From Hyperoplus lanceolatus (Eukaryota > Chordata > Actinopteri > Uranoscopiformes > Ammodytidae), in contig CM049413.1 of NCBI GenBank assembly GCA_026929865.2, forward strand, positions 10,672,001 through 10,736,000: a DNA stretch of 64,000 nt, in the 5' to 3' direction. The position numbers and the translations under genes are program-made. The notes below the pieces were generated by a model. The model saw only the letters and a list, made by a program, of their open reading frames with translations, did not search any database and was not told where the DNA came from. Below, piece by piece: positions 46,447-56,100 of this stretch. Position 1 is the first letter of the stretch. The number at the start of each line of letters is the position of its first letter.

Positions 46447-46699
46447 CTAAACAGCGTCTAAACTGCCTGAATCTTATAAGAAGAAGAAGAAATTCTTCAT
46501 GGCTTGAGTATACTTCAACTGAAAACGTTTCGATGCACCTCTCATACACAATCGATCTTTGTCTAGACAGTATGTAGTATATAGATGGTGAGTATGTAGG
46601 ATGTAGGACATTAGTATGGCAGTCCGGACACGGCCAGCGATAGAACATTAACGGAACACCGCGGCGGCCATTTTTAGTACGTCACGTCGAACAATAAAA

Positions 46700-46795
46700 A
46701 AGACCGCAGACCGATAGGCTATTAAGTTTGTGTTATTTATATTGTTTTGAGGATTAGGTTCAAGCATCATAGCTGGGTGGTTAGGGTTAGGGCAA
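46700..46795. repeat. Direct repeat, right copy
   Basis: Same orientation as 41519-41607. Both flank the nested stack, unlike the neighbouring arms, which are inverted. Confidence 0.85.
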
Positions 46796-47400
46796 ATGAG
46801 TGACGTAGCAGACATGTCATGGAAGCTAAATAGTCAAAAATCACGTCCGTCACACCACAGTTGCTTCCGTCACGCCTGGGTGTTGTTGTCACGCCAGGGT
46901 GTTTGTCTCTGGGGCTGCAGCTGGACTCTACTAATTTTTTCTGCATCATCCATTCGACATATTCCACTCACTTTATTTCCTGTCTCCTTTAACACTTGAG
47001 TTTATAGCATGTGTAAAGGAATGCCTTGGACATTTGATGCGAAGGTCAAGTGTTTTCAAGTGTCTTCTATTGGTAAATGCGTCAGCATGGGTGAAGTATC
47101 TACTTCTATAAGACAATAAGTATATAACCAATATAAGTGTTGCACCCCATTGCATTTTTATTAATTGTCTTGTATCCGTCTTGCTTCAAAACTAAATGAC
47201 CCTGACCATATTTTTACAAGGTGAAGTATCCAGATACTTCATCTTATAATCATTCCTAGAACGACCTTGATGCTGAATATTTTCATGCAGCATGGGCTCA
47301 TATCTATAAACGCAGAGATGTGTTCAGCTCTCAGCTCCCAGAGCGGAGCTTGCAGTGTAGAGGAGATTAACTGATCCCATAGAATCCAGGGGCCGGTTTC

Positions 47401-48827
47401 CCGATAACGTCATCTCTTAGCGAGCTACGAAGACTCCTACGTTATGACTTACCAAAGTTGTTTACCTCTGTAGTCGTGGTTCCCGAACGGTCTCTTAGGA
47501 GAAACACTCCTTACGTCGTACGTACACTGCTGAAATCGATTGCTCAGAGTTCGATTTTCCATTTCCTGCTTATTTCATGCGAAGCTGCATGACAAGTCTT
47601 TGCGAATAAAAGATTACTAGAAATCCTTCTAAGCCAAAAAATGTATTTAACACCTCTTGCTTTATAATCTAAGTATCTTTAAGAACAATAATCACGTTTC
47701 GTGGTGGGTCAGTAAGGAAACTGAAAGTAGATATAATATCGCCAATAGCCTATATCAATAAAAACAGACGGCCCAAACAGCGTCCAAATGAGCTAAAATC
47801 CTAATTACAATAAACAGTAACATGGCACACTTATTTTAAGGTAAGCTTTAATTGATTATTCATTAATGTTTTCACACGTTTACATGTTTTGAGACGGAGA
47901 ATCCGACGCACTCTGCTGTCAGCTGAGCCGGCTCTGCGGAGCTGTCAGCCGGCTCAGCTGACAGCTCCGCAGTGCGATGGTTCTAGTGTTAACCTTGGTC
48001 GAACGTACTACCATAGCCTATAGGCCTACTGATTTAAAAAAGGTAGCCTAGGCTATAGAAAAATATAGAAACAGCGGAGGAGATTAAGATTGTTTCCAGC
48101 AATTATTTTCTTCATGAATGACTTGCGCAACAGGGATGTCACTCGTGTCCGTTTTACGCATGGTGCTTACGGAAGGATATGTGGGGGTCTGTAGTAGCCT
48201 ATCTCTGGCGATGCCACAGCGATCGCAGGGACTTCACTTGTCATTAAATTTACACATCTGACTGTATTTCATATCAAAGGGACACAGCGATGACTATTAA
48301 ATATCAAACTGATAAAAACGATCTGACAGTAGGTTATAGTGTATCACGTAGGCCTTATAAAGTATTTTCATATTGACGGACATCGCATCCAATCAGTTAA
48401 TGCTGATTGTCAAGTCAGTTAGATGACTATGTACTTGTTCATATAGTTTGAACACTTTGTGAATCAGAGTGAATGGTATTCTGCTAAAATATATAGCTTA
48501 CTTTAAATGTGATATGTAGGCTACGCTATACAGTCATCGTTTTTAACAGTTTGTCATTTAATACAGTCATCGCTGTGTCCGTTTGATATGAAATACAGTC
48601 AGATTTATTAGTTAAATGACACAAGTGAGAGCTGAAACATCCCTACGGTAGAGCTAAGAAGGCTCTGCGGGCGCTCCAGACCAACCTTACCAACGTATGA
48701 CGTACGAAAGAGATTCGTAGCAAAGAACGTTTCGGGAAACAGGCGAAACGTTAAGTAGGAACTCTACGTAGGGGTTACGAATGACGTAGCGTTAAGAAGA
48801 CTCTACGAAGGCTTTGGGAAACCGGCC
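47401..48827. mobile_element. GGCCGGTTTCCC-ended element (Harbinger-like?), 1.4 kb
   Basis: GGCCGGTTTCCCGATAACGT at the left and GGGAAACCGGCC at the right are inverted. Flanks read CCAGG on both sides (CAG if the ends are taken as GGGCCGG). Several short inverted repeats lie inside. The end sequence resembles a fish family I associate with PIF/Harbinger, but this is tentative. Confidence 0.65.
47915..47965. repeat. Perfect 19-bp inverted repeat with 13-nt loop
   Basis: Left arm 47915-47933 and right arm 47947-47965 are exact complements (GCTGTCAGCTGAGCCGGCT). Would form a strong hairpin or cruciform. Confidence 0.9.
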
Positions 48828-49189
48828 CCAGGTCTCCCACCCAGTCTTTATCACAAAGTACAAGATATGTTGTCAGGATTATACTTTCAGAGCCCAAATA
48901 CTAGAAGTATAACTTGGAGGTGCAAGTTATGCATTTTACCCAAATTCTGATTTTTAAGGAAAGCTGTCTTTCTGTTGCCCAGGATAAGTGCTTGTGTTCA
49001 TGTGTTTGTGCATAATTAAGAATCTAGAGAAAAACTCAGTATCTAAAACCACATGACAACATTACCATGAATGACAGTTTAATAAACATGAACATTATTA
49101 TTTGTACACAACGTGTTAAAAGGTAACAGCAGCAGCCATTCTCACAAACTCAGAAGAGGTGTAAGTATGTTTCCTACATGATCTCTGAA

Positions 49190-49979
49190 TGAACTTGTGG
49201 CAGTGCTTTATTTAACATTGGGAAGTGTCTTGTCCGCTCGATGCCACGTGACTTAAATCCCAACAACACACAACCCGTTGGATATTCCAAAAACAGTGGA
49301 AGATCAACTCTTTTACCTCACACATTCTATCAGCCTGTCAGAGAATTAGTGGTTCATTGTTTCACTTATAGTAAAAATCACACTTGTCGCCAACGTCATT
49401 GGATTATACAGTTCAACACTGTACAAAATGTGTTCAGACACAATTTATCAACGCTTGGGCCGAAAAAATAAAAATCACTCATGCAACTTATCACAGACAT
49501 TATATGAGTCAGGATTATTCACGCAAGTTCAGTTTATGAACTTAAGTTGCCACTTTTGAAATGCCTAATTTGGGTACAACCGAGAATTTTTATTTTTATT
49601 TCGATTGACGACTATCGCAGCTTCTTAAAAAGAAAAAATATAAACATTTTGTTTTTTTTAAGCACAAATAATGCTGTGATTATTTTTTTCCATAAATGTG
49701 CCTATTTTATAAATTGGCACTGGACACTGTTTTTATTGTACAATGTTGAACAAAGGCTGCACTAGAAATCCTTTGCATGAGCAGTTTTAAATAAGGTTAG
49801 TGTCATTTGACAGCTCGAAAAAAAAAATCTTTGTATTTGTGTCTAGACCACAAAATGAATTCAGGTTCAATATCAGTCATTTGTCTTTTGGCTCAAAGTC
49901 TTTAGATATGTAACAAAGTGGACTACTGGGAAACTATAACACTGCATTTCAACAGAAACAGTCTCCCTTAGTAAGTGGT
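49190..49979 (-). other. herpud2: Probable herpud2 3' UTR
   Basis: AT-rich, with no credible ORF. A minus-strand AATAAA lies at 49207-49212 and would give a UTR of about 0.8 kb. Confidence 0.55.
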
Positions 49980-50147
49980 TCAGTTAGCAGCGTTGGGCGG
50001 CCCCTCTGGGATGAGTGACATGAAGAAGGTTATGATGAACGACCAGGTAGTAGACAGGAAGCCCGCGTTGGGAACACTGTTTGGATCCTCTGCTCCTTCC
50101 TCTCCACTCTCCCCTTCATCATCCGAGCCATCGTCCATCCCTCCATC
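49980..50147 (-). CDS. herpud2: herpud2 exon 8 (residues 327-381 and stop)
   Basis: Encodes DGGMDDGSDDEGESGEEGAE, then FLSTTWSFIITFFMSLIPEG, PPNAAN, stop TGA. Acidic stretch plus a second hydrophobic segment and the family's typical end. Acceptor TTATAG. Confidence 0.93.
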   Translation of the reverse strand, partial: DGGMDDGSDDEGESGEEGAEDPNSVPNAGFLSTTWSFIITFFMSLIPEGPPNAAN

Positions 50148-53100
50148 CTATAAAAGAGTCAAGGCAAATTAGAAGAGGACAGTCGAGTGAGATACAATAT
50201 CAGTCACACGAACATGCAGCGCCATAGGTTACACTTCAAACGGTGACTTGTGTCCAACTGAACTGAGTGAGATATCCCCTATCTAACCTTGAGCAATAAT
50301 GCAAAGTTACTCTGAACAGTTCAGATTCATCACATGCAGATGCAGATAAAGTATCTTAAAGAAGTCAAGGTCCATTTTGTTCCATGTTAGCTTGAACCGT
50401 GTTCTTTTGCTTTGTCAAGGGCTGCCAATATTATTTAGTTTAATTTCTGATAAAATAATCGACTATTTATTCCTTAAATGAAGCCTTTAAGTTAGAAATG
50501 TCCAATAATACATCATAAAAAGATTATAATAAAAAAAATTCTGGAGAATGCTTGTTGTCAAAATTACTTTTTGTCAAAATCCGTGACACAGGCTCCTGAT
50601 CGTCAGGAGATATTCACCGATTTTGACAAAGTGATTTTTACAACAAACGTTCTCCAGAATCTCTCGCTTCACATTTAATACATACGCTCCCACGAAGGGG
50701 AGGTTTTTTCTTGCTTCGATTCATTAGCATTCCGATAAACGCAATGGCAGACACAAGAATTCCTAAAGGCCCTTAGCTATGTTTTCTGTAAAGCTGAGAG
50801 GATAAAGAGGCAGCTACCAATTCCTGTAAATCAGGATTTTGTAGCTCCGCCTCCATTTCGTCCTGATTGGCTCCGTCTCCAGGAAGCTGGAGCTCATTCT
50901 CCAGGTTGAAGGGAAACCAGCCGGCCTGATGCCTGCAGACACAAACAACAAATACAGTATTGTTCGTCCTGCCAATACAATTTAATATCATTATCCATTC
51001 ATTATTAATTTCACTTCTAAAGTAATCTGTGAGTTTTAGTGGACTTTAACATAAAAAATAACAAATGCCCTTACAGAGCTCTAAGTAATGCTTTCAAAAT
51101 GCTTGTTTTTACTCTAGCAAACTTTCTTCAAAGCTTAAAGGATATTCTTTATGAGACACACTTCTAATCACGATATCACCGAAGCACTCACAGGTAGAGC
51201 ACCAGCATGGCCATCATAACCATGACAAAGCGGCTGAAGGAGGAGTAGAAGTAGACCACGCTGAGTAAGATGGCGGCGCGCGCAAACGTGTACACCCAGT
51301 CCAGCCAATCACGGTTCAGCTCCTCCTCGTTCAGGATCTCCCCTCCCTGGGCGTTCATCTGGACCTCCTGGTTGCCACGCCGATCGGCCTGAGGTCGCTG
51401 GCTCAGCGGATCGGGCTGGTTGGACTGAGCAAAAGGCTGGTCTGTCCTGAGATGCTGAGCGGAGGCAGCCAGTAACTGACTAAGAGAGGAGGGTGACACT
51501 TTGATTAAGCCTGCACAGAGGTGAAGTAAACACTCAACAGAAAGTAAGATGAGGCAAGAAAAAAAACACGTGAGGACTTACTAATGCATGAAGTATTGCC
51601 GGGCGTACAACTGCTGCCACCACATTACTGTCATGGGGTTGTAATAAGCGGGCATGTTTGGAGGAGTTTGCTGTGAAGGGTAATGGCTCCAGCTGCTACA
51701 AAAAAAAGAGACAAGAACAGTTTCCTTTCACCTGACACACACTCACCCATACTATATGTCTTTCACTGTAGGTATATTCAAATTAAAAGGTGGAGTCAGC
51801 GATTCTGGAGACTGCTTGTTGTCAAATTCAGTGAATATCTCTGTACGAACCGCCACATGTAATGGGCATGTTGATGGCTGATAGTTATTTATTTTTCAGC
51901 GCACACACAGTAACTGCTGTAAAGGAAAGGTACAGATCGTGAGGAGATATTCACAGATTTTGACAAAAAGTGATTTTGACAAAAAACATTCTCCAGAATC
52001 GCTGCCTCCACCTTTAGCATTTGTGAAGAGTTATTACTGGTTATGGAAATCAACTAGCAGCCAAAGTCCCAATAGCAGCACTGTATTACTATAACCCTTT
52101 TCAGCGTAACAGCTCATCCGCTTCATCTATCAATCTAGACAGAGGCGCATTAAGGATTCTTGCGGCTCCCTTCAGACACGACCGTGGGGAGAGCAGCAAC
52201 GTTGGTTGGTGTGATGTTTCAAACCTTGTGCGTAACAGGGAGCACTGAGCTGAAAACCTACGAGGGAGGAAAAGAGTTATCTTCTCTCTCGAAGGCTGCA
52301 TCACTGATAAGATTTGGTATTTTTCCTCTCTGAGCACAAGGGACGCTCGCCCGCTCCTCACAGTGAATCACCAAATCCAGTTTTTTTGTGACATCTTCCA
52401 TGTATTTGACAGACAACCATGCTGCATAGTTTATAATGTCACAAGCATGACACGACATTTACTGTCCATGTTGCATAGAAGCATTATGTTTTTTAATTTA
52501 GATGGGATGAATGAATCTGAAAACAGTGCTGCATACTGATGTATTACTAACTCTTTTGCCCTGCATGGTAAGAGGGGAGAGTCATTTTTGTAGACTGATC
52601 TGGCATGAGAAGATTTTCCTAAACACCGTTAAATCTGCTTTTTTGCAGCGTTTCATTAGCTAATAAGAATGCGGTTGTGACCTTTGCACAAAACAGCCAC
52701 AGTAATTTGGTTGTAATTCAGACAAGGGACCAAAATTGTTAAATTGCTGTCACATTTATATAATTAGGAGCATGTCTTAAACAAACTCAAAGCCTGAATG
52801 CATTTAATAAATACATTTTCCACTTTAAGTTGATTTTTTTCTATGTACTATTGAATGTTAGATACTGAAGTGAGAGTGCACTTAAATAAATTGAAAACTC
52901 TGCACAGCGGTAGTTATCAAGGCTTACCTGTGCATAAACTGTGGATACATATGGTGGTCAGGGAAGGCTCCAGTTCTCTGTCTAAGTCCATCACTGCTCT
53001 CTCCTGTAGATGACTGGCTATGTTGATCAGTGGAGGGACTGTTTGAGTTCTGAAAAATAAGTTCTGAATGTTAATAATGGTTTAAAGGTCCACCTTGACA

Positions 53101-56100
53101 GAAAGGGAAGCCATCTTTTTTAAATCCTCGGGGGAGTGTAGATTACAGCAGCGAGCTGGCTGATGTAAGGAAATCTGCTGCTGATGAAATTAATGGGAAG
53201 TGTGTAACGTGTGTGAGTGGTAGACACACCGTGGGACCGGCCAAGTTCTCCTGAGGCTTGTTACCGCGGCTACGGGGGGGCTTCGGGGAACTGGGAGGGG
53301 TCCTAGAGGCGCACACCAGATGGAGCATGTGGTACTCATCCTGCTGTAGAAGCCAGCACAGTTCATTATCAGACATAGGCCAAGTATTGCATGTTCAAAA
53401 CTACAACAAAAACACTTCTGAGTAGTTTAAACAATACAGAAAATTACACAAGATCTAAATCTAAGGACATTTGCTTACGTAGTGGATCATAAAAATGCCC
53501 CCCTAACCAGTTTGGGAATACCAAAAATCTCATTTTAAAATGTTAAAATAAATTGATAGTGAACAATGCTGTGGGCCTGATGTGCATCACATTTAAAAAA
53601 TATAATCAATTCAAAGAACAGGGCATAAACAAACATTACTTGATGGTTAATTTATTGGCCAGAATGTTTGCGCCTACACTATCTATCTCCTCTAACTTTT
53701 GAATACAAATTCCATTTTAATGTGAACACATGTTGAAGACCGCTGCCCCCCATAGGAGGGTGTGTTCGAAATTAAATCCAGTTTATTCATCAAAACAATT
53801 AAATGCAAGATCTTGTTCAAACCTTCTCAGATATAGTCCAAAAACTGTGTTTGACATCTAAACAAAGTATGTGGATGCACATTAATACACACATATGTCT
53901 ATGAAAACCTCATTTCAAAATCATAGCTACATAGCATAGCATAGTATGTTACAATTACAGCCTCAACTGGAGACCCAATAGGTTGTTGGCTTTCCAAAAG
54001 GTTATTCTTTTCAAACATGGCTGCAGGGATTTGCACCAAATCAGAAAGCATTAGTAAAGGTCAGCCAGTGCTCTGTGCAGGCCAATTAAAATACTCCTGA
54101 CCAAACTGGCTAAACTATTTCTTTTATAGACCTCAGTATGTGTATGGGGGGGATTGTCGTCATCTTGGGCTAATGTGCTTCTTGCTAGCTTTACAATTAT
54201 GAATCTAGAATCACTCTAACAAATATGAAACAACTCTCCAACAGAGAACCTTACCTTTCTGAGAACATCTTTTAAGGTGAAATGATCCAAAAGCAGCTTC
54301 CCAGAATACACCAGCCTCTGGTCTTTGGAGCTCTAAAAATAGAAAAATGACAATGATAATGGGGTATTTAGTGTGTGAGTAATGAGGATGGGATGGTAGG
54401 AAGCTCAATCGGGATAAGTGGGTCTTAACAGTGGATTAGAGTAACTGTACAACAAGGTCAGCGTGTGTCCCCTTGTAGTATACATTCACAACATACAGTA
54501 TCTCACAAAAGTGAGTACACCACTCACATTTCTTCACATTTTTCTTTATATCTTTCCATGGGACAACACTGAATAAATGACACTTTGATACAATGTGAAG
54601 TAGTCAGTGTACAGCTTGTATAACAGTGTAAATTTACTGTGCCCTCAAAATAACTCGACACACAGCCATTAATGTCTAAACTGCTGGCAACAAAAGTGAG
54701 TACACCCCTTAGAAAAAATTTACAAATTGGGCCCAAAGTGTAAATATTTTGTGTGGCCACCATTATTTTCCAGCACTGCCTTAACCCTCTTGGGCATGTA
54801 GTTCACTAGAGCTTCACAGGTTGCAACTGGAACCCTCTTCCACCCATTCATGACGACATCTCGGAGCTGGTGGATATTAAAGACCTTGCGCTCCTCCACC
54901 TTCCGTTTGAGGATGCCCCAACGATGCTCAATAGGGTTTAGGTCTGGAGACATGCTTGGCCAGGCCATAACCTTTACCCTCAGCTTTTTTAGCAAGCCAC
55001 TTGTCGTCTTGGAGGTGTGTTTGGGGTCGTTATCATGTTGCAATACCACCCTGCGGCCAAGTTTACGAAGGTTGAGTGCACATGGTCAGCGTCCTACACA
55101 GAGGTTGGCTTTGGAAAATAGACGTATGAGTGCTGCCAGCATTGCTGAAGGGCTTGAAGGGGTGGGGGGTCAACCTGTCAGTGCTCAGACCATACGCCGC
55201 ACTCTACATCATACTGATCTGCATGGCTGTCGTCCCAGAAGGAAGCCTATTCTAAAGATGATGCACAACAAACCCCACAAAAAGTTTGCTGAAGACAAAC
55301 AGACTACGGACATGGATTACTGCAACCATGTCCTGTGGTCTGATGAGACCAAAATACATTTATTTGGTTCAGATGGTGTTAAGAGTGTGGAGCGGCAACC
55401 AGGTGAGGAGTACAAAGACAAGTGTGTCTTGCCTAGAGTCAAGCATGGTGGTTGGAGTGTCATGGTCTGGGGCTGCATGAGTGCTGCCAGCACTGGGGAT
55501 CTACAGTTCATTGAATTCTAACATGTACTGTGACATACTGAAGCAGAGCATGATCCCCTCCCTTCATAAACTGAGCCACAGGGCAGTACTGCAACATGAT
55601 AACGACCCCAAACACCCCTCCGAACAACCACTGGCTTGCTAAAGAAGCTGAGGGTAAAGGTTATGGACTGGCCAAGCATGTCTCCAGTCTTAAACCCTAT
55701 TGAGCATCTTTGGGGCATCCTAAAACAGGAGATGGAGGAGCGCAAGGACTCTAATATCCACCAGCTCCTTGATGTCGTCATGAATGGGTAGAAGAGGGTT
55801 CCAGTTGCAACCTGTGAAGCTCTAGTGAACTACATGCCCAAGAGGGTTAAGGCAGTGCTAGAAAATAATGATGGCAAAACAAAATATTGACACTTTGGGC
55901 CCAATTTGGACATTTTTTCTTAGGGGTGTACTCACTTTTGTTGCCAGCAGTTTAGACATTAATGGCTGTGTGTCGAGTTATTTTGAGGGGACAGTAAATT
56001 TACACTGTTATACAAGCTGTACACTGACTACTTGACATTGTATCAAAGTGTCATTTATTCAGTGTTGTCGCATGGAAAGATATAATGAAATATTTGAAGA

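Larger units (their letters stand above)
41633..46635. mobile_element. Element with GGCCGTGTTCGGACTGCC ends, carrying three nested insertions
   Basis: The left GGCCGTGTTCGGACTGCCAT and right ATGGCAGTCCGGACACGGCC are inverted. Removing the nested elements (41785-42551, 42874-44900, 45031-46446) leaves about 0.8 kb of body. No clear target duplication. Superfamily unassigned. Confidence 0.65.
40067..47215. repeat. Repeat island bounded by 79-bp inverted arms
   Basis: 40067-40145 and 47137-47215 are inverted copies (ATATGGTCAGGGTAATTTAG / CTAAATGACCCTGACCATAT) with few mismatches. Between them lie a second inverted pair (about 40412-41451 without its insertion, and 46847-46935), a direct repeat pair (41519-41607 and 46700-46795), and nested elements listed separately. 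No host gene is seen. Confidence 0.7.

Noticed and set aside
51480-51510. Upstream acceptor (GTGCAG) for herpud2 exon 6
   Set aside because: Its phase with exon 5 produces an immediate stop; the acceptor at CTCTCTTAG gives the conserved frame.
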